Shown here piece by piece: positions 16,150-25,544 of a DNA stretch of 64,000 bases. Source of the stretch: Methylobacterium tardum (GTDB lineage Bacteria; Pseudomonadota; Alphaproteobacteria; Rhizobiales; Beijerinckiaceae); the NCBI RefSeq assembly GCF_023546765.1, contig NZ_CP097484.1, positions 4,533,501 through 4,597,500 on the forward strand, written 5' to 3'. The translations under genes and the position numbers were made by a program. The notes beneath the pieces are model-generated. The model saw only the letters and a program-made list of their open reading frames with translations, was not told where the DNA came from and did no database searches. How positions within the stretch are numbered: the first letter of the stretch is position 1; every line of letters begins with the position of its first letter.

Positions 16150-17568
16150 TCAGCTGAGCGGCAGATCAATCCTGCAACGCAAGTCCGTCTCGCCCAGTTC
16201 GTAGCTGGTCAGGGCTCGCAGCGCGTAGGGTAGCGCTTGTTCGATCAGTTCTCGGCCGTAGCCACGTTGCACCACGGCGCCGATCTCGGTGCTCGGCCCT
16301 TTGATGCCCTCCTCGACCCAGTCCAGCACGAGGCGGCGCTGTCCCGCTTCGGTCTTATGGGTCTGCCACGATACCGAGAGCCGACCAGCTTCGCTGGACA
16401 GGGCCCCGTACTTGCGCGCGTTGGTCGCGAGTTCGTGTAGGGCGAGCGCGAGGGTCTGCACCGCAGCCTTGCGCAACCGGACCGAGGGCCCTTCCAGCAC
16501 AACGCGATCCCGCACAGCGTCAGCGCCGAGCGCGTCAAGTTCTGTCTGGATCAACGTCCGGATGGTGATAGGCGTCTGTTCGGAGCGGGACAGCAAACCT
16601 TGGACGCGTGAGAGGGCGGACAGCCTGTCGCTGAACTGTCTCGTGAACGCCTCGGTTGGTCCGGTGCGTGTCATGGTCTCCATCGCGATTGAGCGCACCA
16701 CCGCCAGGAGATTGCGGGTGCGGTGCTGCAATTCGGCGACCATCACTTCCAGGCGAGCGGCATTCGCCTTCTGCTCGGAAATGTCCTTGGCGATGCCACC
16801 GATGCGCCGCACGCGACCTTCAGCGTCCGGCAGCGGAAACGCCGTACTCTCGATCCAGCGCGAGCCGCCGTCGGAGGTGTCAGCTGTCCGGAACTGGTAG
16901 GTGACCGAGACGCCAGTGCGGGCTCGTTGTACACCGGCCATGACGTGGTCCCGGTCCTCCGGGTGAACGAAGGACAGCCAAGTGTTGATGTCGGTGTCAG
17001 CGAGCGCGAACTCGCGGTTGGATTTGTAGATCCGCTCGAACGCAGGGCTTACATACTCAAGCTGTAGCGTCTCAGCATTTCGCATCCAGACCAAGTCCGA
17101 CGAAGCCTCGCTGAATTGCCTGAAACGCTCCTCGCTCACCCGCAAAGCCGCCTCGATCTGCCGCAAGCCTGTGATGTCACGCTGAACTGCGATCCAATGG
17201 GTGAGATCGCCAGATCCATCGCGCATGGGTGTGATCAGCCACTCGACGCGATAGGTGCTGCCGTCCTTGCGGTAGTTCACCGTCTCGCCCTGAACGGCGG
17301 CGCCTTGTAGGAGTGTCTCACGGACGAGGTCGAGAACTGTGCGGTCGGTCTCAGGCCCCTGCAGCAAGCGCGGGGAGCGGCCGATCACCTCCTCACGGGT
17401 GTAGCCAGTCATGCGGGAGAAGGCGGGATTGGCGTAGAGGATCACCGGCCCGGGCGCATCGAGGTCTGGTGTGGTGACGAGTACCGCCTCGCCGATCGCG
17501 TCCAGAGCGGTCTTGAACAAAGCGGAATCCGGCGGCGCGTAAGCAGCGCCGCCATCAGGTTCACGCAT
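16150..17568 (-). CDS. PAS-PAS HWE-family sensor histidine kinase
   Basis: 472 residues from the ATG at 17568. PAS 1, about 15-135, is LOV-like (ILYANPAFSRMTGYTREEVI then GRSPRLLQGPETD), but the flavin-linking Cys of true LOV domains is replaced (Pro in GRSPRLLQG). PAS 2, about 145-270, is followed by a PAC motif (RVRRIGGIAKDISEQK). The kinase core has the HWE/HisKA_2 H-box ELQHRTRNLLAVVRSIA, the N-box LALHELATNARKYGALS and the late GYGRELIEQALPYAL. Cytoplasmic, no membrane segment. HWE kinases commonly feed the alphaproteobacterial general stress response (PhyR) or single-domain regulators; no partner gene is adjacent. Confidence 0.9.
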   Translation of the reverse strand: MREPDGGAAYAPPDSALFKTALDAIGEAVLVTTPDLDAPGPVILYANPAFSRMTGYTREEVIGRSPRLLQGPETDRTVLDLVRETLLQGAAVQGETVNYRKDGSTYRVEWLITPMRDGSGDLTHWIAVQRDITGLRQIEAALRVSEERFRQFSEASSDLVWMRNAETLQLEYVSPAFERIYKSNREFALADTDINTWLSFVHPEDRDHVMAGVQRARTGVSVTYQFRTADTSDGGSRWIESTAFPLPDAEGRVRRIGGIAKDISEQKANAARLEVMVAELQHRTRNLLAVVRSIAMETMTRTGPTEAFTRQFSDRLSALSRVQGLLSRSEQTPITIRTLIQTELDALGADAVRDRVVLEGPSVRLRKAAVQTLALALHELATNARKYGALSSEAGRLSVSWQTHKTEAGQRRLVLDWVEEGIKGPSTEIGAVVQRGYGRELIEQALPYALRALTSYELGETDLRCRIDLPLS

Positions 17569-17787
17569 CACAGGCAGAGCCCTTCAGCACCCCTCGCAGT
17601 TGAACCGGGCGGTGCCTGCACAGTTCCGAATAGCCGGTGACGCCCGCCATCAGAGCTTTGCATGGGAGGTGGTAAAGCGGGGCTACTGAGCCCAGGGTCA
17701 TAACCGACCTTCAGCGGACGGGGCCGAGCATCGGATTCAGTCTACGTGGTATCTGTACGACCGTCCGCCGATCGGTTCGCGCTATGG

Positions 17788-18012
17788 CTACTCACCCGAG
17801 ACCAGGCTCGTTGGATCGAAACGGCCTATGAACCGGCCCCTGTCCCACAGCTCTACGCTGCGTCCGTCCGTCATCCCGCGCGCTATGGCGATTGCCTCAC
17901 GGTCATCTACAGATCGGATAGCTTCTGCGCCGTCGATCCGACCTTCGCCACCAAGCCAATACACCCGATATCGAGCCTGAGCCTCATCGCAGAATTGCGC
18001 ACGAGCCGTCAT
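17788..18012 (-). CDS. Small protein, unknown function
   Basis: 74 residues, MTARAQFCDEAQARYRVYWL then GGEGRIDGAEAIRSVDDREA and DGRSVELWDRGRFIGRFDP. ATG at 18012 with a GGAG-like site upstream. The pattern of an odd beta strand, a helix and ELWDRGRFI is shared by many short Methylobacterium ORFans. No domain name can be given. Confidence 0.6.
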   Translation of the reverse strand: MTARAQFCDEAQARYRVYWLGGEGRIDGAEAIRSVDDREAIAIARGMTDGRSVELWDRGRFIGRFDPTSLVSGE

Positions 18013-18308
18013 GGTGGTGCTCCGAGGATTGTTGGACGCGGCTGCCCTTTCGCTGCCTCAACTCACGCAACTAGCGACACTGGCAGGAGCGTGCGTCAGC
18101 GGATTTGACTGAGAAATTACCTGGATCAAGGCGGCCTACAATTTTTGGTTGTTAGCCGGCGTAACGGATTGTCGCGCGCAGTATGGAATTCCGCAGTGAC
18201 CGTCCCTGGCGGTCCGCGGCTAAGCTGATGCCGAACGGACTCGGGATCACCCGTGTCGCGATCTGAGTTCCTTCTGCGTGCCGAGGCAAGCACAAGAGGA
18301 ACCCGACC

Positions 18309-18662
18309 ATGGCTGACATCAGCGCGAACGACCCGATCGGACGATCCGACGGCCGCCCAGGATCAAGCCAGAGCAGCAGCTCATCTGGCGGCGGTGCTGG
18401 TATCGCCGATCAGGCGAGGGACACCCTGAGGTCCGCGTCGAGTGCAGCGTCCGACGCATTCGACAACGCCTCCGAGTACGGCTCGCGGTACTATCGGCAG
18501 GGTAGCCGCGCGGTCGGTGACATGGACAACGGAACATGGGCCGGCCTGTTCGTGGCGGGTGCGATCGGCTTCGGTCTCGGATGGCTGGTCTTCGGTGAGA
18601 AATCGCGGTACGGCGACTACATCCCGGAGCGGATGAGCAGGAGCAGCGAGCGGGGGTATTAG
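18309..18662 (+). CDS. Small single-pass membrane protein, stress-type
   Basis: 117 residues, ATG preceded by AAGAGGAA. A Ser/Gly-rich N-terminus (SSQSSSSSGGG) is followed by an amphipathic helix (ADQARDTLRSASSAASDAFD, as in DUF883/CsbD-like proteins) and one membrane segment at about 76-97 (GTWAGLFVAGAIGFGLGWLV) and a basic tail. It resembles small ElaB/YqjD-type inner-membrane proteins in layout, but the family is not certain. Monocistronic. Confidence 0.65.
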   Translation: MADISANDPIGRSDGRPGSSQSSSSSGGGAGIADQARDTLRSASSAASDAFDNASEYGSRYYRQGSRAVGDMDNGTWAGLFVAGAIGFGLGWLVFGEKSRYGDYIPERMSRSSERGY

Positions 18663-18833
18663 GATCCTTCAACACGCCAGCCGCTTTCAAGCGAGTTCGC
18701 GTCGGCTTCAGCAAGGTCGGCGCGAACTGAGTCAGCCCCATCCGGCCATCAGCCGAGCGCACTCAACCGAAGCCATCTTGCCGCCGCAGATGATCAAGGC
18801 GGTGACGCCCTTTCTCGTCACATCCTTTCCAAA

Positions 18834-18947
18834 ATGAAGACCAACGGGACCGCCGAGTTCGCCTCGGCGATCACCGGCTACGACACCGACGTGGTCGATC
18901 TCGCGTCGCGCAGGCGCCGGACGGTGCGGGTCGCGCCCAATTCCTAG
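18834..18947 (+). pseudogene. Short coding remnant
   Basis: From the ATG at 18834 the frame reads MKTNGTAEFASAITGY, then DTDVVDLASRRRRTVRVAPN and a stop at 18945-18947. Third positions are almost all G or C, and the same frame stays open upstream (DDQGGDALSRHILSK). It looks like the tail of a lost gene rather than a full one. No family recognised. Confidence 0.3.
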
Positions 18948-19012
18948 CCTACCCATCAGCCCGTAAGCGGACTTATTCAGCTTCCGCAATGGGTCGCCAG
19001 GAGAAGTTGGCC

Positions 19013-19092
19013 TAACGCTCAGAAGCGGACCTTCGGCTTTGCGCCCATATCAACCATCGGGCACGTCATCGGTTGAACCCAGAAGCGGACGT
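19013..19092 (+). repeat. Dispersed intergenic repeat, partial copy D
   Basis: Contains cagaagcggac, then cttcggctttgcgcccat and ends with cagaagcggac again, the same words that mark the right half of copies A and B. The left half (tttcggccagactacg) is missing. Lies between the remnant at 18834-18947 and the gene at 19222. Confidence 0.6.
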
Positions 19093-19221
19093 GGCAGCGG
19101 ACGACAACCAAGGCCGCGAGGATCTGCTCCGGATGATCGAGACCGCCTACCGGGTGCCGAGCAGCGGCAGCTAGCCAAACACGCGCAACTCCTGTCCACG
19201 CTCTGCTGCTTCGAGTTGGCT

Positions 19222-19467
19222 CTACGCCGTCGCACGAAGCTCGGCGTCGACGGTCGCCAAGGCGGCCTCTCGGAGGGTGAGCGCCTCGACCGCCTTCAAC
19301 GCATCGAGGCGCTCGGTGCGGGCGACGAGGTCCGGATCCTCGCGGGCCGGCTCGCAGTCGAGGATCTGCTCCAAGACGTAGTGGTATTCGATCTTGGGCA
19401 GGTCGCCGACGACGAGCCAGATTAGCCCGATCAGGAATGCCGCGAAGAATAGGGCGACGAGACACAA
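19222..19467 (-). CDS. Small membrane-anchored protein downstream of the M48 peptidase
   Basis: About 81 residues, best start TTG at 19467: LCLVALFFAAFLIGLIWLVV is one membrane helix, then a soluble part (LPKIEYHYVLEQILDCEP, LDALKAVEALTLREAALATV). It lies in the same frame as the M48 gene, right after its TGA at 19516-19518, with no further stop between. So it is either a separate gene with a non-ATG start or a former C-terminal extension. Same strand as the three genes upstream; probably cotranscribed. Confidence 0.5.
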   Translation of the reverse strand: MCLVALFFAAFLIGLIWLVVGDLPKIEYHYVLEQILDCEPAREDPDLVARTERLDALKAVEALTLREAALATVDAELRATA

Positions 19468-19515
19468 GCGGCGTTGAACCAGCGCTTGGAAAGACGTTTG
19501 CCGGTGGCCGAGCGA

Positions 19516-21669
19516 TCAGATCCCTGTATGCGCCGCTGACAGGTGCACGCGGGCACGAGAGGCCGCAAGGTAGCGTCCGACCAGCGCGGCGAAGGCGTCG
19601 GGCTTCAGGCCGCGCGCGCCCAGAGACTGCACGCTGACGTGACGTCGCCGTCGGCTCACTCCGGCCTGCGAGAACAGGTGCTTGGCCCTCGGCAGCGCGG
19701 CGTCTGGCGCGAGTGCCAGCGTCAAGGTGAGCCGCTTGCCGTGCGTGACCTGGAAGTCCGCCACATCCTGCCACGCGACCGCACCGTCGAGCAGCGGCGA
19801 GCGCAGCACGTCCGGCGTCAGCACCAGCAGCGGCGTCCGGCCGCGTCGATGCACGTGTGCGGCGACGATGCCTGCCAAAGCGACACCCGCCGCGGCGACG
19901 GCGGCGAGGATCTGCTGGGCCAGCGCATCGTGCGCGATGCCGAGTGCGCGGGGGTACAGCAGCAGGCCGGCGCCGGCCCCGGCGGAGAGGAGCGCTAGGA
20001 TGCCCATCGTCCAGACCATCGGCGCACCATTCTCGTGCACCAGCGTCTCCTCGACTGGCACTGCCGCCGCGGTCTCCTCCAGGTATAGCCGCTCGGCAGC
20101 CCGGTGCTCCCGTGCGCCGGTGAGGAAGTCCGCGCTGAGCCAGCGGCACAGACCGGTCCAGTCCGCGACCAGGGCGGCCGGCCAGGTGCGGTCCCCTACG
20201 GTCAGCGGTCGGGCGGCGCGGGCGAATAGCTCGGCGTCGAGCGGAACGCCGAGCGCCGCGATACGCTGCCGATCGGGCGGGTGGGTGTCGGTGGGGTGCG
20301 CCTGCCGGTCGTCGAGGTGCGCCCCCGGGTCGGGGAAGCCGGCAGCGGGGATTGCGTCGAGTACACCCGCGACAAGATCGTCGGGCGCCGCGTCAGGCTC
20401 GCCGTAGGCGGATGCGAGCGTCTCGCCCACCACCGGGCCGAGGACGCCGACGCGCAGCAGGGCGGAGGCAGCGGGCGGTGCTCCAGAGACCTGGGCACCG
20501 CGCCGGTCGGCCTCGAACTCGCGCGCCCGGCTCCAACGCGCCACCGCCGCGTCGAAGGTGCCGAGGCTGCGATGGCCGACATAGGCGGCTGGGCGGGTAA
20601 GCAGGTCTCCGGGACCGACATTGCCCAGCGCGGCCAGCGCGCGATTTAGGCCGGCATAGATCGGGGTGAAGCGCCGACTATAGGCGGTGTCTTCGCCCGC
20701 GAAGTGCGCGAGTTCGTGCCCGATCACCGCGGAAAGCTCGCGCCCGTCAAGCACGCCAAGATAGGGGGCCGGTAGGTACAGCGTGCGCCCAGTCAGCGTC
20801 CGCCCGCCTGGACTCAGGCGCACGGCGGACTCTGTGACGAAGAAGCCACCGGTCAAGCCGACGACTACCGCGTCGGGGGCCAGCGCGTCCCCGCGCCCGG
20901 CGAGCTCGCGCACGAGGCGCCACAGACCCGGTGCATCGGCCTCGTCGAGAACGCGGCCGCGTACGTCGATGGGCTCGGGAGTGAACAGCGCGAACACCCC
21001 GCGCAGGCCGCGGACCGCCGCGACCGCGGCCCAGGCCGCCAAGGCGGCGATGACCAGCGCGCCGAGCAGTAGCTTGGCTTCGCCAGCCGAGAACCGCTGC
21101 GTGAACCACAGCCCGGTGGCCTCGAACAGCGCGGCCGCGAGCACCGCGAGGCTCAAGCCCACGATCTGCAGTCCAAGCAGCACCGGCAGCAGGCGGCGCA
21201 CGAGGCCAAAACTGGCGAGCAAGGCGTCGCGCGAGCGCCGCGCCCACAGGCCTGCGGCTCCGCCGCCGGCCAGCGCGGCGAGACCGGCCAGCAGTGCGAG
21301 CAGCGCGCCGCCGAGCGTCGCGTACGGCACCCACGCGCGAGCCCGGGCCAGCGGCAGGTCGCGTGTGACCGCGGCCAGCGCCTCCTGAGCTTTGTCGGCG
21401 GCCAGCGCCGCCCCGTAGGCGGTGCGCCCGCCTTCGAACCGGACTGAGGCGTAGGGATCTATCGCCGCCAGCAGCCGCAGTTGGACGACGGAGACCGGCA
21501 GCTCAACTAGTCGCCGCGTATAGCTCTCGGCGCTCGCCAGCCCGCGCTCGATCTCCCAAGCCGCGAGCCCGCCGAGCAATGCCGGAACGCCGACGACCCA
21601 GGCGACGAGCCAGACGACGGGAGGAAGCCGGCGACTGCCGCGACGGTCCTGATGAAGCGGCATGATCAT
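19516..21669 (-). CDS. M48 family metallopeptidase, multi-pass membrane
   Basis: 717 residues; ATG at 21669, with a second ATG six bases in that is better spaced from GAGGGG. Membrane segments at about 18-40, 110-137, 165-190, 200-222 and two near 550-605. The zinc motif is HELAHF near residue 318 (in VIGHELAHFAGEDT) with the third ligand in REFEADRRGA about 65 residues later, both normal for M48 (HtpX/Ste24-like). Longer than HtpX (about 290) because of the extra N- and C-terminal membrane parts. The active site is probably cytoplasmic and acts on membrane or misfolded proteins. It is 56 bases downstream of the DUF3829 gene, probably the same operon. Confidence 0.87.
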   Translation of the reverse strand: MIMPLHQDRRGSRRLPPVVWLVAWVVGVPALLGGLAAWEIERGLASAESYTRRLVELPVSVVQLRLLAAIDPYASVRFEGGRTAYGAALAADKAQEALAAVTRDLPLARARAWVPYATLGGALLALLAGLAALAGGGAAGLWARRSRDALLASFGLVRRLLPVLLGLQIVGLSLAVLAAALFEATGLWFTQRFSAGEAKLLLGALVIAALAAWAAVAAVRGLRGVFALFTPEPIDVRGRVLDEADAPGLWRLVRELAGRGDALAPDAVVVGLTGGFFVTESAVRLSPGGRTLTGRTLYLPAPYLGVLDGRELSAVIGHELAHFAGEDTAYSRRFTPIYAGLNRALAALGNVGPGDLLTRPAAYVGHRSLGTFDAAVARWSRAREFEADRRGAQVSGAPPAASALLRVGVLGPVVGETLASAYGEPDAAPDDLVAGVLDAIPAAGFPDPGAHLDDRQAHPTDTHPPDRQRIAALGVPLDAELFARAARPLTVGDRTWPAALVADWTGLCRWLSADFLTGAREHRAAERLYLEETAAAVPVEETLVHENGAPMVWTMGILALLSAGAGAGLLLYPRALGIAHDALAQQILAAVAAAGVALAGIVAAHVHRRGRTPLLVLTPDVLRSPLLDGAVAWQDVADFQVTHGKRLTLTLALAPDAALPRAKHLFSQAGVSRRRRHVSVQSLGARGLKPDAFAALVGRYLAASRARVHLSAAHTGI

Positions 21670-21725
21670 CTGCCCCTCGGCGTTCGATTGTCGGTGGCTG
21701 CCAGCCTGCGCTGTGCCAGCGTCGG

Positions 21726-23015
21726 TCAGCTCGGCCGCACCCTATTCTCGTACCGCTGGCAGGATTCGAGATCGCGCACCGAGCGGTTGTAGGCGTCGTT
21801 GAACAGCCGCGCCGGCTGGCTCGGGTCAGCTTTCGCCTTGATGTCTCGCGCGACGTCGCGGCCGTGGCCGATCACGCTCGCCACCGTGTCCGCGTATCCG
21901 GTGCACGACGAATTCGCTTTGGGGTTCATGCCGTCGAACGTCGCCCCGAGCTGTCGATTCGCGGTCGACACGTCGCTGAGAGCGGCCAGGAACGGGGCGG
22001 TATCGGATCTTGGCGCCAGGGCTTCGAAGCGCTGCACTGCCCGGCGTAGCGCCAAGCTGGTGGCGAGCAGTCGGCGTGCTGGGGCGTCCTCCGCCAGCGA
22101 CGCCATCCGCCGCTCGTCCCGGGCGAGCTCGCGCTCGAACAGGGCGGTGCCGTAGGCGTCCATCGCCTTAGCGGCGGCTTCGACCTTGGGCACGAGGATC
22201 GGATGCTGCTCGCGGGCGAACTTGTAGCCGTCCTCCTTGAACTCTCGCGTGGTCTGATAACGGGTCAGCGCCTTCAGTACTGGGTTGAGCTCGCGCAAGG
22301 CTGCGAGCAGCCGGGTGGCCTGGGAATCGACCTCGGGAATGGTCCCCGGCAGGGCGGTCGCCTTGTCCAGTTCGTCGATCACCCCGTCGAAGTCGGCGAT
22401 GCCGAAATGGTACCAGGCGTTGGCGCCCAGCTTCGTGCCGAGCTTGAGCACGCGCTCGTTGTCGCGTCGGTATTCGGCGAGCTGCCGTTCCAGGGGATGG
22501 GAACGCACGAGGTGGTTCTGCACCTCGGTGTAGGCGTTCACCTTCGCCAGCTCCTGCATCTCGGGGCTCGGCGGGGGTGGGGTGGCGGGCACGGCCCCCC
22601 TGGCCGGCGCTTGTGCCGAGGCCGCGGGTGGCGCGGCTTGCAGCAGAGCCTGGGAGGCCGGCGGCGGAGCGGGGAAGTCGCACTTGAAGGCGTCGACCAT
22701 GCTCTTACGCACGGCCTCATGGGCCTGGGCGCACTGGTAGGCGACCGTCGGGCGGGCGGCCGTGTTGCGGCTGACGGCGTCGCGGAAGCTCTCGCGCAGC
22801 GTGCCGATGCCCTGCCGGATGTTGGGGCGGGCGGCCTCCGGCACGCCAGGGCTTGCTGCACACTGAGCGTAGGCATCTAGAAAGGCGTCGCAGCTCTCAA
22901 CACCTACAGGAGTCACCGGTGTCACGGCCGTGGCGGGCGTAGCCATCACTACGGTGAGACAGGCCACAAGGAACCTACGGGGTCTCTCCGCACGCTCACA
23001 GCTGCCACGCGGCAT
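21726..23015 (-). CDS. DUF3829 family secreted protein
   Basis: 429 residues from the ATG at 23015; GAGGAG lies six bases upstream, better than for the ATG at 23021. Signal peptide RFLVACLTVVMATPATA. A Pro/Ala-rich linker (about 110-150) leads to the DUF3829 region: KVNAYTEVQNHLVRSHPLER then NAWYHFGIADFDGVIDELDK, and a late LFNDAYNRSVRDLESC. The family is helical and periplasmic or lipoprotein-like; function unknown. It precedes the M48 peptidase gene on the same strand, which suggests the two act together in the envelope (inference). Confidence 0.8.
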   Translation of the reverse strand: MPRGSCERAERPRRFLVACLTVVMATPATAVTPVTPVGVESCDAFLDAYAQCAASPGVPEAARPNIRQGIGTLRESFRDAVSRNTAARPTVAYQCAQAHEAVRKSMVDAFKCDFPAPPPASQALLQAAPPAASAQAPARGAVPATPPPPSPEMQELAKVNAYTEVQNHLVRSHPLERQLAEYRRDNERVLKLGTKLGANAWYHFGIADFDGVIDELDKATALPGTIPEVDSQATRLLAALRELNPVLKALTRYQTTREFKEDGYKFAREQHPILVPKVEAAAKAMDAYGTALFERELARDERRMASLAEDAPARRLLATSLALRRAVQRFEALAPRSDTAPFLAALSDVSTANRQLGATFDGMNPKANSSCTGYADTVASVIGHGRDVARDIKAKADPSQPARLFNDAYNRSVRDLESCQRYENRVRPS

Positions 23016-23055
23016 GCTCATCTCCTCAACTGTTTGGCTGATTGCGGCGTCAAAT

Positions 23056-23403
23056 TCAGAGATTGCGCAGGGCAAGCAATGGGACGAGCGCGGCAAGCGC
23101 GACTGGCACGGACCAGTACTGCACCGGTACCCAGAACAGCGCGTGTCGACGGCGGAGAAGAACGCGTTCGCTCGTGGCCGGATCAATGAGTTCGCGCGGC
23201 GCCCTGCCGTTCAGGCGCCGGCCGATGATCCAATTGGCGGCTGCGGCCGCGAACAGCCCGAGGCTGATGGCGAGAAAGGTGAGTTCGGGGTGACCGAGGG
23301 CCCGAAGCGCCAACCCGCCCACCGCCCCGACCGCGACCGCCGTACCGACCACGACGGGGATGACCACGATCCCCCAGCCTGACCAGATGAACAGCATCAA
23401 CAC
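23056..23403 (-). CDS. Small integral membrane protein
   Basis: 115 residues with three to four hydrophobic helices: MLMLFIWSGWGIVVIPVVVG, VGAVGGLALRALG, LTFLAISLGLFAAAAANWII and VPVALAALVPLLAL. A short cytoplasmic loop has RRLNGRAPRELID. It is the first gene of the minus-strand set followed, 40 bases on, by the DUF3829 and M48 genes. No family name known to me. Confidence 0.7.
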   Translation of the reverse strand: MLMLFIWSGWGIVVIPVVVGTAVAVGAVGGLALRALGHPELTFLAISLGLFAAAAANWIIGRRLNGRAPRELIDPATSERVLLRRRHALFWVPVQYWSVPVALAALVPLLALRNL

Positions 23404-24358
23404 CGCCTAAGTTCTACCCGAAGCCTCCAGCCGAGGTGGCGAAGAGACATGCATCGCACCGGACGGCGATTCGGCAGCGCCTTGTGGGAGCGCTCGGCTT
23501 CCTCTTGGGCGTGGGAATGAGGCGCCGCTGTGTTCACGGCGTCGTGAACTGATCAGAATAAGCGGTGAGCGTGATTGCTGGTCTGCGGGAATAAGCTGTG
23601 CTGTTTTTCCCATCACGGCGTGCGGATACGGTGGCCACGGCGGCGTGGTTCATCTGCGTCGGCTTCGCGCCGCTCATCGCCATGCTGGTGGCGAGCACCT
23701 TGGGCTGATCGCAGCGGGGCTTGCCTCCTCCCCGGTGCAGTCTGCACGCTTGTAGCGCCGGCGCTTAACCGTTGGGTCTGTGCATCGTAGTGGCTCGAAG
23801 CTCCTGCTACGTGACAGTACCGTCTTGGCGTGGCAGCACGTGATGCACGGGCCATCTACCCTGTCTGCTTCACACCACCGATCGCTAGAAACCAGACGGA
23901 CAGCTTTCGGCCAGGACCGGCCAACTGCTTAGCTCCCATCTCAGCCCTTCAGCGTTACAGCGGAGCTCATCCCACCGGTGCACCGCGGGTGGAGCGCCGC
24001 GTCATCGGGCGCCCCGAGGATCTGCGCAATCGGCTCTGCTCTGGTAGCTTCGCGGAGCCCCGCCGAGCCCAAGGCTTGCTCCGGGACACCTGTCCCTCTT
24101 CGCCCTTCAAGCGGAAGCCGAGATCGAGACGTTCCGCGTCGAAACGACATCAGTCGTTTGTCGCCGGATTAGACAGCGTTTGTCGACTATCGCCGATCAA
24201 TTTCCTGTCGAACACGGTCTATCATCCATTCGAGGGAAGACACATGGAGCCTTAGCAGTAACGTAGCACCTTCGTCATGGCAGCGCTTACGCGTTTCCCT
24301 ACCGCGCTGCGCACAACACCCCGGATCGGCGGCGAGCCGTGCCGGGCCGGAGGGGCAC
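23404..24358. other. Long intergenic gap
   Basis: Nearly 1 kb between divergent units. It holds a possible 36-residue hydrophobic ORF (23598-23708) and, near 23898-23920, the words ggacagctttcggcc that resemble the start of the dispersed repeat. The rest (about 23950-24240) shows no convincing gene, tRNA or hairpin. Confidence 0.4.
23598..23708 (+). CDS. Possible very small membrane protein
   Basis: GTG start at 23598 with GGGAATA upstream; 36 residues, VLFFPSRRADTVATAAWFIC then VGFAPLIAMLVASTLG, forming one hydrophobic helix. Codons are GC-rich at third positions. Too short for certainty. Confidence 0.35.
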   Translation: MLFFPSRRADTVATAAWFICVGFAPLIAMLVASTLG

Positions 24359-25542
24359 GTGGAGACAGAGCGGCGCTTTTTTCTCGGCGGCCTCGCCTTC
24401 GGCGTCGGCGCCGTTGCGTCCGGCCGGGCGCTTGGAGCCGACGGCGATGGCCGGGCCGCCGGCAAGGAGGCTTCGTCCTCCGCAAGCTTCGTCCGGACGA
24501 TCCCGCGCAAGACCGGTGCAGCCCAGGCTTTCACCGGGCACCTCGACGGGGGGGCGATCAAGGCAACGTCGGGAGGATGGGCCCGCGATCTGACCGCTCG
24601 TCAGCTGCCAATCGCGACTGGCATCGCGGGCGCCCACCTGTTCCTCAATCCGGGCGGGGTGCGCGAGATGCACTGGCACTCCTCGGCGGAGTGGGCCTAC
24701 GTCATCGCCGGCCAGTGCCGGTGACGATCGTCGATCCCGATGGCGGCCTCGAGGTCGTGAACTTCGGTCCCGGCGACACGTGGTCGTTTCCGGCCGGTCA
24801 TGCCCACGCGATCCAGACGTTGGGCGAGGCGCCCTGTCACGCGATCTTGGCCTTTGACGATGGCCTCTATGGGGATCACGGCACCTTTGGCCTGAGTGAC
24901 TGGCTTAGCCGTCTCGACCCCACGACCCTGCAGGCCGCGTTCAACATCCCGGATGCAGTCAGCCGCAACCTGCCGGAGGGCGAGGTCTACATAGCGCAGG
25001 GGCCGGTCATCCCGCTGGACGGGGCCGTCGCGCGCGACGAGCGTCGCGTCAACGCCGCGGCCTCCCACCGGTACGCCCTAGCCCAGGCTCAGCCCGTGAT
25101 CGCGTGTGCGGCCGGGACGCTGCGCGTTGCGCCCGCCCAGGCCTTCCCGATGTCGACCACCATGACGGGCTTCAGCGAGACGCTGCTCCCGGGCGCCGTG
25201 CACGCGCCGCACTGGCACCCCGGGGCGAATGAGTGGCACTTCCTGCTCGAAGGCCGCACGCGTGTGACGGTGTTCGAGCCCGAGAAGCGGCTCGCCACGG
25301 CGGAGCTGATGCCGGGCGACTGTGCCTACTTCCCGAAAGCCGCCGCGCACATGATCGAGAATATCGGAACCGAGCCCTGCGCGTTCGTGGGCGTGCACGA
25401 CAGTCCTGCGCACCAGGAGTGTTCGCTCTCGCAGTGGCTGGCGCTGGCTCCCCGGCAGGTCATCGCGGCCAATCTTGGCCTGCGCGAGGATGAGCTCGCG
25501 GGTTTGCCGAAGGAGGCGATCGCCTTCGCGCGGTCCGCGTGA
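24359..25542 (+). pseudogene. Bicupin oxalate decarboxylase-like protein, frameshifted
   Basis: GTG start at 24359 behind GGAGGGG. A twin-arginine signal (ERRFFLGGLAFGVGAVASG) leads to cupin 1: GGVREMHWHSSAEWAYVIAG then QCR, where the printed frame meets TGA at 24722-24724. One frame back the protein continues VTIVDPDGG and GDTWSFPAGHAHAIQTLG, then cupin 2: HAPHWHPGANEWHFLLEG and GDCAYFPKAAAHMIENIG, to 25542. One more G near 24720 would restore about 394 residues, the usual bicupin length. Both cupins keep the HxH...E...H metal set of Mn-dependent oxalate decarboxylases. Exported by Tat. The frameshift may be a sequence error; substrate by family likeness only. Confidence 0.82.
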
Positions 25543-25544
25543 TC

